Below the pieces are notes generated by a model, which searched no databases, was not told where the DNA came from, and saw only the letters and a list, made by a program, of their open reading frames with translations. From an uncultured Solirubrobacteraceae bacterium (lineage in GTDB: Bacteria; Actinomycetota; Thermoleophilia; Solirubrobacterales; Solirubrobacteraceae), in NCBI GenBank assembly GCA_955652345.1, contig CATPBV010000084.1, forward strand, positions 1-27,011: a stretch of 27,011 bases of DNA. Reading direction: 5' to 3'. The position numbers and the translations under genes are program-made. Every line of letters begins with the position of its first letter. Position 1 is the stretch's first letter. This document shows, one piece after another, positions 1 through 8,153 of this stretch.

Positions 1-320
1 CCGGAGCACTGGTCGGCTTGCCGGTTTCCGCCGGGACCATCGAGGGGCGGGCCCGCGTCATCCTGGACATGGCGGAGGCCGATCTCGAACCGGGCGACAT
101 CCTGGTCACGGCATACACGGACCCCAGCTGGACGCCCCTGTTCGTCGCGATCAAGGGCCTGGTGACGGAGGTGGGGGGCCTGATGACCCATGGCGCGGTG
201 ATCGCACGGGAGTACGGCTTGCCGGCCGTCGTGGGGGTGGAGCATGCTACCCAGCTGATCCGGGATGGGCAGCGGATCCGCGTGCATGGAACGGACGGGT
301 ACGTCGAGATCCTGCCCTAG
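1..320 (+). CDS. PEP-utilising enzyme, C-terminal phosphohistidine swivel domain (partial)
   Basis: This is the last ~106 codons of a gene whose 5' part lies outside the window; the frame is open from base 3 and ends with TAG. The visible part is the mobile phosphohistidine domain of PEP synthase, pyruvate phosphate dikinase and rifampicin phosphotransferase (Rph). In this domain a His carries phosphate between the ATP-binding and the substrate or PEP domains. The signature is clear: GGLMTHGAVIAREYGLPAVV, with the swivelling His at codon 189-191, followed by a typical short beta-rich C-terminus (GQRIRVHGTDGYVEILP). The domain is at the extreme C-terminus, as in Rph and PEP synthase; in pyruvate phosphate dikinase it is followed by a PEP barrel domain. 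Rph-like is therefore the favoured reading, but the substrate cannot be told from this fragment. An in-frame TTG at 18 is internal and not a credible start. Confidence 0.85.
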   Translation, partial: GALVGLPVSAGTIEGRARVILDMAEADLEPGDILVTAYTDPSWTPLFVAIKGLVTEVGGLMTHGAVIAREYGLPAVVGVEHATQLIRDGQRIRVHGTDGYVEILP

Positions 321-422
321 CCGAGCCAGAGCCCGACAGGGACCCGGGCTGCACGCAGTCGGTCAGCCAGACGCCGTTGGCGGCCTGGTAGATGCGCGGG
401 CGACCGACGACGTTGCGAGCTT

Positions 423-663
423 GACGAGCGCGTCCGCGCCGATGCCGGGCGCCGCTGGCAGGTGATCCGCCCGCACGTCGCGGATGCCGTGCCGCTTGTC
501 GCGGCGGCGCGCCACGCCGGTCTGCCGCTTCGCTCCGCGCAGCGCTGGCTTGCCTGCTACCGCGAGGGCGGGTTGCTCGCGCTCCAGCGCCGCGGGCCGC
601 AGCGGCCGCCGCCGGCGCCGATTGCCCATGAGCTGGGGCCTCGTTGCTTGGATCGTAGGCGCG
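423..663 (+). pseudogene. Remnant of a Mu/IS481-type transposase N-terminus (frameshifted, truncated)
   Basis: In frame from about 444 the translation reads RRWQVIRPHVADAVPLVAAA, then AGLPLRSAQRWLACYREGGL. This is the typical winged-helix/HTH start of Mu-C/IS481-like transposases, whose consensus runs roughly 'LRPHLEDGVPL..AA..AGVPLRTAQRWLARYR..GL'. Homology then continues in the +1 frame (GRRRRRLPMSWGLVAWIVG, about 598-660), which matches the next family segment (DRGRRRLP..L..LI.GLAL). A frameshift near 595-605 is therefore needed. After about 663 nothing resembles the DDE catalytic core. I infer a decayed, non-functional insertion remnant. The rest of the 321-754 gap shows no further gene; a possible weak hairpin (AGCCCG 330-335 / CGGGCT 345-350) lacks a T-tract. 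Confidence 0.6.
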
Positions 664-754
664 CGGGGCCTTCACGAGTCCACCCGATGGTGTCCACGTC
701 GTATCCGGTACGGTCAAGCCCGCGCTGAGGCTCGCCGATAGCTCGCGACAGGCA

Positions 755-2557
755 ATGGTTCCCCTCGTGGTTCAGAACCGTACGCAGCTCGCCGCGCGAA
801 TTGCGACGATCGGGCTGGGCGCAGTGCTCGTGTTCCTGGCCGGTTTTTCGCTGTGGTCGGCGATCACCTCCGAGCATGCCGCTGCCCAGCTGCGTAACTC
901 AAAACAGTTGACCACCGCATATGACCAAGCGCGTTTTGCGATGGACGATGAGCGTCTGCTCGAGCACGAGTACATGATTGGGCACAACGGGGACTACACA
1001 CTCGCGCGTAGCGCAGCCATCCATCGACGCTTCGACGCGATCGCCTCGCAGGTCGATAGGCGCTTGGCTGAGATCGCCCGCTATGGCGGTCCGCAGGATC
1101 GACGGCTGGCGCGCCAGCTGGCCGCTCAGCAGCGCGCCTATCACCGCCGGACGGATGCTGTCTTCAACTCGGCGCATATGGGCAATAACGCGATGGCGTA
1201 CGTGAACGGCGAGGCCGCGGACAAGAACTTCACGCGCTTGCGTGACGAGATGTCTCGCGTGACCGACGCCCACAATGCCGCTGCGCTGCGCCAGCTGAAC
1301 GACCTCCAGGACACCGAGGGAAGCATTCGCGCAGCGACCTTGCCGGTGATCGGGCTTGCCATGGTCCTGTTCGGCGTGTTCGCCTTGATCGTGCGCGGCT
1401 ACCGCCGGCGTGAGGCGGCGCTGACGCAGGCGGAGCTCGCTCGGCTCGAGCGCCAAGCGATGATCGACAACCTCACCGAACTCCGTAACAACCGCGCCTT
1501 CGAGGAAGACCTCGCAGGGAATCTGGCACGCGGCGCCCGTTCACAGAAACCGCTCACGCTGGTGTTCCTCGACCTCGATGGCCTGAAGCACACAAATGAC
1601 TCTCAGGGCCATCAGGCCGGAGATGTGCGGCTGAAAGGCTTGGCACATGCAATGAGGGAGGCTGTACGGACGGCGGACAGCGCTTACCGTGTTGCCGGTG
1701 ACGAGTTCGCCCTGATCCTGCCCGAAACACGCGCGATGGGAGGCCTCGAGACAGCGCAACGCGTCCAGAACGCGCTTCGGCGAGTGACCGGGGGACCGGC
1801 TACCGTCACCGCCGGCGTGGCAGAAGCCGAACCAGGGATCGATCCCGGCGAGCTGATCAGGAAGGCAGACCGAGCACTGATCGAGGCCAAGCGCGATCGC
1901 CGAGGAGTGTTGATCTACTCGCCGGAGATGGACGACGGTGAAGGCGACGGGGCCGGCGACTTCGGCCGGGTGGCGCTTGCGACTGTCGCATCGGCGCTGG
2001 CGCGAGCAGTCGACGCGAAGGACTCCTTGACGCGCAGTCACAGCGAAACGGTCGCGGAGATCTGCGCGTTGGTGGCGACCGAGCTGGGCTTGAGCCACAA
2101 CCGGATCGCACAGCTGCGCCTCGCCGGCCTGCTTCACGACGTCGGCAAGATCGGGATTCCCGACGCCATCCTCGCCAAGTCCGGTCCGCTAACCGATCAA
2201 GAGTTCGAGGTGATGAAGACGCACTCGATTGTGGGGCATGGGATCGTCGATGCCACGGGCTTGAGCGAGCAAGCCAACTGGATCCTCCACCACCACGAAC
2301 GAATCGACGGAGGCGGCTATCCAGATGGCCTTGCCGGTGAGGAGATCCCTCTGGAGTCGCGGATCATGTTGGTCGCCGATGCCTACGAGGCGATGACCGG
2401 CGATCGCCCATATCGACAGGGATGCCCGCAGGATGAAGCGTTAGCAGAGCTCGCGCGCCACGCCGGGACTCAGTTCGATGCTTACTGCGTAGCGGCCCTG
2501 CACAGCATTCTCGCGAGTCGAACGCCCGGGCTACCCGTCTCCGCGATCGCGGGCTAG
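755..2557 (+). CDS. Membrane-anchored GGDEF/HD-GYP cyclic-di-GMP signalling protein
   Basis: The protein has 600 residues with an N-terminal TM helix (about 17-37), an extracytoplasmic helical sensor region (38-195) and a second TM helix (about 196-214). These are followed by a GGDEF domain (about 232-390) and an HD-GYP domain (about 405-590). GGDEF proteins make cyclic-di-GMP and HD-GYP proteins hydrolyse it, so this is predicted to be bifunctional. The GGDEF signature is AGDEF (314-318) rather than GGDEF; FLDLDGLKHTND (271-282) keeps the metal and guanine side of the site. The HD-GYP residues all look intact: HDVGKIGIPDAIL (461-473), H490 and H495 (HSIVGH), HHHE (512-515), GGGYPDGL (519-526) and VADAYEAMTGDRPYR (540-554). 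The sensor domain belongs to no family I recognise. The ATG at 755 is used; no strong Shine-Dalgarno is visible. It stands alone, with about 100 bases before the next gene. Confidence 0.9.
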   Translation: MVPLVVQNRTQLAARIATIGLGAVLVFLAGFSLWSAITSEHAAAQLRNSKQLTTAYDQARFAMDDERLLEHEYMIGHNGDYTLARSAAIHRRFDAIASQVDRRLAEIARYGGPQDRRLARQLAAQQRAYHRRTDAVFNSAHMGNNAMAYVNGEAADKNFTRLRDEMSRVTDAHNAAALRQLNDLQDTEGSIRAATLPVIGLAMVLFGVFALIVRGYRRREAALTQAELARLERQAMIDNLTELRNNRAFEEDLAGNLARGARSQKPLTLVFLDLDGLKHTNDSQGHQAGDVRLKGLAHAMREAVRTADSAYRVAGDEFALILPETRAMGGLETAQRVQNALRRVTGGPATVTAGVAEAEPGIDPGELIRKADRALIEAKRDRRGVLIYSPEMDDGEGDGAGDFGRVALATVASALARAVDAKDSLTRSHSETVAEICALVATELGLSHNRIAQLRLAGLLHDVGKIGIPDAILAKSGPLTDQEFEVMKTHSIVGHGIVDATGLSEQANWILHHHERIDGGGYPDGLAGEEIPLESRIMLVADAYEAMTGDRPYRQGCPQDEALAELARHAGTQFDAYCVAALHSILASRTPGLPVSAIAG

Positions 2558-2658
2558 CCTCCAGTTCCGCTCGTCCACCGTTCTACGTGTGGATCTTGAT
2601 CTTCCCGCCGAGCTGATCCGCCACTATCTGAGCTATCTCGGCGACTCCCGCTCAGCCA

Positions 2659-3444
2659 GTGACTCACGCCGTGCGAAGGCTGGCAGCCATGGCCGCAATC
2701 GCTCTCTTGGCCGCGTCGTGCGGCACGTCCGGTAGCGCGTCCAGTGCCGGCGCTCGGTCGCCCGCGAGAGCTGCGCGACCGGGCCGGACAGTGCTTGTGC
2801 TTACGCAGACGCTGGGCTACCACCATGCCTCGATCCCTTGGGCCGTAGCCGCACTCCGTCGCGTGGCCGCCCGCGACGGCCGCTACCGCATCGTTCTTGT
2901 TCCGACCGCGGCAAGGCTCACTGCGACCGCGCTGAAGGGCGCCGCGGCGGTCGTCTTCCTGCTGACGACGGGCGAGCTCCCGCTCAGCAAATCAGAGAAG
3001 CGCGCGCTCGTGGATTTCGTGCACGGCGGCGGCGGACTCATCGGCTTTCACTCCGCGACGGACACCTTTCACCACTGGCCGGGGTACATCACGCTGATCG
3101 GGGCAGAGTTCAGCCACCACCCGCTGCCGAGCACCCAGCGGATCGTCGTCGAGGACCGCAGCACCCCTGCCACTCGAGCACTCCCGGCCAGCTTCAAGAT
3201 CCATGAGGAGTTCTACGTCTTCAAGCACGATCCGCGTCGTCATGTCCACGTCCTCGTTCGGCTCGGCACTTCTCGCGGCGGCCCGGACCGCCCGCTCGCC
3301 TGGTGTCGGCGGAGCGGCAGCGGCCGCGTGTTCTACGACGCCCTGGGCCACTTCCCTCAAACCTGGAGCGACCCTCGCCAGCTCGCGCTCGTCTCGGGTG
3401 GGATCGCATGGGCGGCTGGTCTGGCCAGAGCCCCGAGTTGCTGA
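2659..3444 (+). CDS. ThuA-like domain lipoprotein
   Basis: The 261-residue protein begins with a lipoprotein signal peptide: arginines, a short hydrophobic stretch and lipobox LAASC, so Cys21 would be lipidated and the mature protein displayed outside the membrane. The rest (about 43-257) is a ThuA domain, a class I glutamine amidotransferase-like fold named after rhizobial trehalose utilisation. Diagnostic stretches are VLVLTQTLGYHHASI, then the HGGGGLIGFHSATDTFHHWP segment followed by YITLIGAEFSHHP, and a late GRVFYDALGH. ThuA domains in secreted proteins often accompany sugar or heme/PQQ-dehydrogenase modules. None is present here, so the substrate is unknown. The start is GTG at 2659; GTG at 2671 (MRRLAAMAAIALLAASC) would give an equally good signal peptide. 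It converges with the STAND gene, with only 34 bases between the stops and no obvious terminator hairpin. Confidence 0.85.
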   Translation: MTHAVRRLAAMAAIALLAASCGTSGSASSAGARSPARAARPGRTVLVLTQTLGYHHASIPWAVAALRRVAARDGRYRIVLVPTAARLTATALKGAAAVVFLLTTGELPLSKSEKRALVDFVHGGGGLIGFHSATDTFHHWPGYITLIGAEFSHHPLPSTQRIVVEDRSTPATRALPASFKIHEEFYVFKHDPRRHVHVLVRLGTSRGGPDRPLAWCRRSGSGRVFYDALGHFPQTWSDPRQLALVSGGIAWAAGLARAPSC

Positions 3445-3478
3445 GTCGGGAGCGGCTTTGGACGCAGAAATCGTTCGC

Positions 3479-5788
3479 TTACAGGTCGCTGAGTACGCGG
3501 GCGACATCCTGGCGGGTGAACTCCACCGTTCCCGATGTAACGCGCTCGGTGGTGGGCAGGGCGGAGATGTCTTCGGGCGCCCACCAGCGCTCGTCCTCGG
3601 CGTGGATGGCGCTGATCACCCGTCGCGTGAACCAGCCTTGGTCGGGAAACAGCTCTGCGATGCGCGCCAGCGTGCTCTCGGCAAGCGCTCGGATGCCTTC
3701 GTCGGTCGCGCCTCTCAGGGTTGGGATCAGCTGCTCGATCAGCTCGCGGTCGCGCTCGAAGAAGCCGAGGGCCCTGAGCGCATCGGGGTCGTACTTGTTC
3801 AGCGTCTGCGCGAGCGCAAGCCACTCGTCGGCGCGGGCAAGTTCGGAGCGTTCCAGTTGTTCGAACAGAAGCGCTCCGGGATGCAGCTCACCCCACGTCG
3901 GGCCGAGCGGAGGTGATTCGCCAGGTTCGGGAAGCCGGGCGTTCAAGGCATACCAGGCCTCCACCAGAAATACCGGCAAGGCCCGGGGTTCCTTGTCCCA
4001 GGATCGCCTCGTCGCTCCTGTCAGGTACTCGGCCAGGCTTCGCGCCTCGCGCGCCTGCGACGCCTCGATGCCGGCCCTCAGCACGTCGTCGAGCGACAGG
4101 AGCACGCGGGCGAGCTCTTGGTCCTCGAGCTCTCGCAGCAGTTGCCGCAGCCGATCGGCCAAGAGATCCCAGTCGGCGTCGGTCACCAACAGCGGCAGCG
4201 TGCGTTCGCCTGCGATCCCGCCCTCCTGAGAGAGCGCGAGCGACGTTCCGTGGACACCGCAGGCTTCCAAGAAGCGTCTCCGTGCGGCCGTGTCCTCGCG
4301 AAGCTCGTTGATGACCAGATCGCGCCAGCTTGGGTGCACCCATCCGATCCCAAGCGGCGTGATCCGGAGGAAGTGATCGGTGAGCCGGTCGATCAGTTCC
4401 GCAGGCGGTCGGCTTAGGCCTCCAGCGTGATGGCGACGTACGGTGGCCGCGAGCTCGCGCTCATCGATCAGTCCCGCGGGCGCGTCGAGCAGCGCGATCA
4501 GCAACTCGCGATGCTCATGCTGAAGCGCCCGGAAGGAGGTCCGCATCGCTTCGGTCGGGTAGGCCAGCTCCCGTTCAACGGCGAGGCGAACACGAGCGTC
4601 GCCGTCGCCGAAGACTTGGTGTTGCAGCGCTTCGAGCCGGTCCGTCACGAACCGGCGAATGCGCTCAGGCGTGAAGTGTGGGTGCTCGACGATCGACAGG
4701 GCCGTCGATCGCACGAGCTTGCGAGCGGTCCCGCTCGCGCCGCGGGCTTTGGCGTGGCGGAACAGGATCAGTGTCTTCTCGGACAGGTCGAGGTCGCTGG
4801 CGTCGACGAGCACCTCTCCTGGCGCCGGGAACCGCTCGGAACCGCGCTCTCGCTGAACCCTGCGCAGGCCGGCCTTCAGCGGAGCAGGCCTGGACGTCCA
4901 GATCAGCCAGTGATGGTCATCCAGCATCGCGAGCAGGCGCCCGAGCGCGCGCGCCCAACGCTCGGCGGCATCGGGCCGGTACTCGGTTGAGCCGAACGCG
5001 TCGTCGGCGACGAACACCTGCCGCCGGTTGCGATCGAACACCCGCCAGAGCTGCTCAGGGCTATTGCATTCGTGCGCCTCCCAGCCGCTCGTCAGTTGCG
5101 CCAGGGCGAGCATCTGGGCGATCGCGGTCTTGCCCATCTCCGGGGGTCCCGTGAGGACCACAAACCGATGCCGGGCGAGCACCTGACCCGCGCGCTCATA
5201 CGCGCGGGTCGGCCAGAACACGCGCGCCAATATCTGCGCGCGCTCGACATCGAGCGAAGACCGCTCCCGAACACCCGGTCCGATCAGCGGCGAGAGGTCC
5301 CGCAACCCGAGAACCGACGGCATTGCCGCTCGCAATTCGGGGTGTCGATCGAGACTTTCGCCCAACTCACGCCGTCCCAGCACGACCACACTTTTCTGCT
5401 GCGCGAACGGCTGTCGCTGCAGCGCCTCGCTCGCGGCATCACTATCGAGGTTGGTGAGCACGAGCACCCGATCCTCGAACCACAGTCCCAGCTCCGAAGG
5501 CAACGCCGACACCCGCGCCACCAGCTCGGACAGCCGCAGCGTCAACGACGCCTCATCACGCACCCAGACGACGACGACGGTCACCGGTCCAACGAGCCGC
5601 ACCTCCTGACTCACGACGACCGGCTGTTCGACCAGTGCCACACGCCCCGTATCGGCGTGGCCCAGCCAGCCCAAACCGCTCAAGCCGGCATCCGCCTCGA
5701 GCACAAGGGAGCACAAGCGCTCGAACTGCAACCAGCCAAGCTGATCCAACTGATACGACGACGAAGGCGAAGGCGATGAACTCCCCAT
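3479..5788 (-). CDS. nSTAND3-type STAND NTPase with degenerate N-terminal domain
   Basis: The protein has 769 residues from ATG 5788; an upstream in-frame TTG at 5815 would add nine. Residues below are numbered from the TTG. Region 22-165 begins QLDQLGWLQFERLCSLVLEA, which resembles the opening of Mrr/REase-like nuclease domains. I see no D...ExK catalytic set, so the fold assignment is tentative and activity doubtful. A P-loop NTPase follows: Walker A GPPEMGKT (223-230), Walker B VFVADDAFG (267-275) and a sensor-like WTSRP (306-310). The W-rich spacing is typical of nSTAND3 modules. A winged-helix-like region and a long helical C-terminus (about 380-778) complete a STAND layout. STAND proteins with an N-terminal effector and C-terminal helical sensor include the Avs anti-phage proteins, so defence is a reasonable but unproven inference. 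It stands alone, divergent from the glnX operon across about 100 bases. Confidence 0.75.
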   Translation of the reverse strand: MGSSSPSPSSSYQLDQLGWLQFERLCSLVLEADAGLSGLGWLGHADTGRVALVEQPVVVSQEVRLVGPVTVVVVWVRDEASLTLRLSELVARVSALPSELGLWFEDRVLVLTNLDSDAASEALQRQPFAQQKSVVVLGRRELGESLDRHPELRAAMPSVLGLRDLSPLIGPGVRERSSLDVERAQILARVFWPTRAYERAGQVLARHRFVVLTGPPEMGKTAIAQMLALAQLTSGWEAHECNSPEQLWRVFDRNRRQVFVADDAFGSTEYRPDAAERWARALGRLLAMLDDHHWLIWTSRPAPLKAGLRRVQRERGSERFPAPGEVLVDASDLDLSEKTLILFRHAKARGASGTARKLVRSTALSIVEHPHFTPERIRRFVTDRLEALQHQVFGDGDARVRLAVERELAYPTEAMRTSFRALQHEHRELLIALLDAPAGLIDERELAATVRRHHAGGLSRPPAELIDRLTDHFLRITPLGIGWVHPSWRDLVINELREDTAARRRFLEACGVHGTSLALSQEGGIAGERTLPLLVTDADWDLLADRLRQLLRELEDQELARVLLSLDDVLRAGIEASQAREARSLAEYLTGATRRSWDKEPRALPVFLVEAWYALNARLPEPGESPPLGPTWGELHPGALLFEQLERSELARADEWLALAQTLNKYDPDALRALGFFERDRELIEQLIPTLRGATDEGIRALAESTLARIAELFPDQGWFTRRVISAIHAEDERWWAPEDISALPTTERVTSGTVEFTRQDVARVLSDL

Positions 5789-5891
5789 CCGCTGAATCGT
5801 CCCATAGGGTCGCAACCGTTAGTGGTTTAGCGCGGCATCTGGCACACCGCCCATCTCCCGCAGCGGCGTACCTTAGGATCGGGGCCGTCGG

Positions 5892-7196
5892 ATGACCTCG
5901 ATCACGAATAAGTCGCCGCGCGCCCGGCTCGCCGAGTGGCTGAGGACGACACCCGGGGTGCTTGGGCTGATCTCGGTCCTGGTCGTCGTCGGGGCGCTCT
6001 GCTTCGGCGTCGCCGCCACTCTGACGGAGGGGTCCCGCGAGCAGGCCGCGCACGCGGTCCGGACCGAGACCGAGCCATTGCTTGTCGACGCCGCGATCCT
6101 GTACGCGGCGCTGTCCGATGCCAACGGGACCGTGACGACCACGTTCCTGACCGGCGGACTGGAGCCGCCCGCGCGCCGGGCGCGCTATCTGGTCGACCTC
6201 CGAGACGCTGGCGCCGCGCTCGAGCGGCTGACGGTGCGTGCCGGCGGATCGGCCAAGGCACTGAGCGCCGTCGGAGTCATCGCGGCCAAGCTCCCGGTCT
6301 ACAGCGGCTTGGTCGAAGCGGCGCGCGCCGACAATCGGCAGGGCTTTCCCGTTGGCGCGGCATACCTGCGGCAGGCCTCGGAGCTGCTCGGCGCCACGAT
6401 TCTGCCGGCGGCTCGCGATCTGTACGAAGCCGAGGCCACTCGCCTGAACGACGGCTACGGTACCGGCACGTCAGCGATCACGCTGATCGTGCTCGTCGCG
6501 CTGGCTGCGCTGGCCGTGGCGCTGCTGGTCGTGGCGCAGCGGCATCTCACACACGTCAGCCGCCGGGTGTTCAACCTCCCGGTGCTCGCCGCCACTGCGC
6601 TCGTATTGATCCTGTCGATCTGGGCGCTGCTCGGCGTGGCGAGCGAGCAGAACGCGCTCGCGAAGGCGCAGCGCGACGGCTCCGACCCCGTTGAGATTCT
6701 CTCAGCGACTCGGATCCTGGTCTCGAGGGCGCAGAGCGACGAGAGCCTCACGCTCGTCGCCCGTGGTGGGGACGAGCGTGACCGGGTCGACTTCGACGTC
6801 GTGACGAGCACGCTTGCCGGGCGCGACGGGCTGATCGCGCAGGCAGCGGCGCTCGCCAGGCGCAGTGGCGCCGGTTCCAGCGCGGACGAGCTGACGAGCG
6901 CATTCGCCGCCTACCGCGCTCGACACGCTCAGATTGCGGCATTTCAGCGGGACGGCCGCGCGATCGATGCGATCGCCTTCGCGGTCCGTACGGGCGCGAG
7001 CCCGAGCTCGCCGGCCGACCGGCTCAACGCCAACCTGATCGCGCAGACCGATGCCGCACAGGGTCGGTTTGCCCGCGCCGCGGCCGATGCGACCTCGTCG
7101 CTCTCGGGCCTGTCGCTCGCGATCCCGGCACTGACCGTCCTGGCCGCGGTGCTGGCGCTGGTCGGGCTCCGACAGAGGATCAACGAGTACCGATGA
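5892..7196 (+). CDS. glnX: GlnX-like four-TM membrane sensor protein
   Basis: The 434-residue membrane protein is predicted to have four TM helices (about 22-42, 195-215, 228-249, 405-425). These enclose two similar-sized extracytoplasmic all-helical domains (about 43-194 and 250-404) that look like a tandem duplication of a four-helix-bundle sensor. No enzymatic domain is present. In Mycobacterium tuberculosis, GlnX has this architecture and links the amino-acid-binding lipoprotein GlnH to the kinase PknG. The next gene is a GlnH homologue and PknG lies three genes on, so the assignment rests mainly on context plus topology. It is the first gene of a seven-gene run, and its stop overlaps the next start (ATGA at 7193-7196). 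A weak -10-like TAGGAT lies at 5874-5879, only 12 bases before the ATG and without a recognisable -35, so a near-leaderless transcript is possible. Confidence 0.7.
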   Translation: MTSITNKSPRARLAEWLRTTPGVLGLISVLVVVGALCFGVAATLTEGSREQAAHAVRTETEPLLVDAAILYAALSDANGTVTTTFLTGGLEPPARRARYLVDLRDAGAALERLTVRAGGSAKALSAVGVIAAKLPVYSGLVEAARADNRQGFPVGAAYLRQASELLGATILPAARDLYEAEATRLNDGYGTGTSAITLIVLVALAALAVALLVVAQRHLTHVSRRVFNLPVLAATALVLILSIWALLGVASEQNALAKAQRDGSDPVEILSATRILVSRAQSDESLTLVARGGDERDRVDFDVVTSTLAGRDGLIAQAAALARRSGAGSSADELTSAFAAYRARHAQIAAFQRDGRAIDAIAFAVRTGASPSSPADRLNANLIAQTDAAQGRFARAAADATSSLSGLSLAIPALTVLAAVLALVGLRQRINEYR

Positions 7197-8152
7197 AGCG
7201 CGCTTCCGGCCTCCTGATCGCCGTCTTCGTGCTCGCCGGCTGCGCCGGGACATCCGACAAGGCATTCCGCACCTCGCTCGCCGCGTTGCGCACACCGCCG
7301 CCCGCTGTGAGCTCCTCGAGCAAGCCATCACCGCGCGTGACCTGCCCGGACCCGACGCTCAGTCTTCGCCCATCAGGATCGCTACCCGCGCCGGGGGCGA
7401 TGCCGGCCGGCAGCTTCATGGCGAGGATCCAGGCCCGCCACTATCTGATCGCCGGTGTCGATCAGAACACGCTGCTGTTCTCGTACTTCAACCCGCTTGA
7501 CCAGCGGCTCGAGGGATTCGAGATCGACCTCCTGCGGCAGCTGGCCCGTGCGATCTTCGGCGATCCGAACGCGATCCAGTTCCGGGCGATCACGACTGCT
7601 CAGCGGATCCCAGCCGTCCAGGGCGGCACCGTCGACATCGTCGCGGACGCGGTGACGATCACCTGCGCGCGCCGCCTGCTGGTCGACTTCTCGTCGGTCT
7701 ACTACGACGCCGGCCAGCGGATCCTCGTGCCACTGAGCTCGCCGGTGCAGAGCGTCCGCGACCTCGCTGGACAGCGCGTGTGCGCGACGATCAGCTCGAC
7801 CTCACTCGACAACATCAAGCGCCTCGCCCCGCGCGCGATCGTCGTCCCGGTCAAGCAGCGCACAGATTGCCTGGTCGCGCTCCAGCAGGGTCAAGCGGAT
7901 GCGATCTCGACTGACGATGCGATCCTTCTTGGATTCACCGCCCAGGACCCCTACACGAGGGTCGTCGGCCCGAGCTTCAGCGACCAGCCCTACGGGATGG
8001 CGATCAGCCAGGCACACCCGGAGTTCGTGCGGTTCGTCAACGCGGTGCTCGACAGGATCCGCGCCGACGGGACCTGGCGGGCGATCTACAGCCGCTGGCT
8101 CGGCCGGTTCAGCCGGACCCCGGCTCCACCCAAACCCCACTACGGCGGCTGA
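7193..8152 (+). CDS. glnH: GlnH-like amino-acid-binding lipoprotein (SBP family 3)
   Basis: This is a 319-residue extracellular solute-binding protein family 3. It starts with a lipoprotein signal peptide (lipobox LAGC, Cys17), then a Ser/Pro-rich linker to about residue 75. The binding domain spans about 83-305 and includes EGFEIDLLRQLARAIFG, the AVQGGTVDIVADAVTIT region typical of lobe I, and LVALQQGQADAISTDDAIL from lobe II. Family members bind glutamate, aspartate or glutamine. No ABC permease or ATPase is nearby, which fits a signalling rather than a transport role. In mycobacteria GlnH senses aspartate/glutamate and acts through GlnX on PknG. It overlaps the glnX-like gene by four bases (ATGA) and the next gene follows one base after its stop, so the genes are almost certainly co-translated. 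Confidence 0.85.
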   Translation: MKRASGLLIAVFVLAGCAGTSDKAFRTSLAALRTPPPAVSSSSKPSPRVTCPDPTLSLRPSGSLPAPGAMPAGSFMARIQARHYLIAGVDQNTLLFSYFNPLDQRLEGFEIDLLRQLARAIFGDPNAIQFRAITTAQRIPAVQGGTVDIVADAVTITCARRLLVDFSSVYYDAGQRILVPLSSPVQSVRDLAGQRVCATISSTSLDNIKRLAPRAIVVPVKQRTDCLVALQQGQADAISTDDAILLGFTAQDPYTRVVGPSFSDQPYGMAISQAHPEFVRFVNAVLDRIRADGTWRAIYSRWLGRFSRTPAPPKPHYGG

Positions 8153-8153
8153 G

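Noticed and set aside
330..350. Possible terminator hairpin (AGCCCG ... CGGGCT) after the PEP-utilising gene
   Set aside because: Six-base stem with a nine-base loop and no T-tract; such stems are common in DNA this GC-rich.
247..717. Long minus-strand open frame across the 321-754 gap
   Set aside because: Arg/Ala/Gly-rich shadow translation overlapping the end of a real gene and the transposase remnant; no motif.
5816..5891. Divergent promoters between the STAND gene and the glnX-like gene
   Set aside because: Only a TAGGAT at 5874-5879 resembles a -10 and no -35 could be matched at a suitable distance, so no promoter feature was called.
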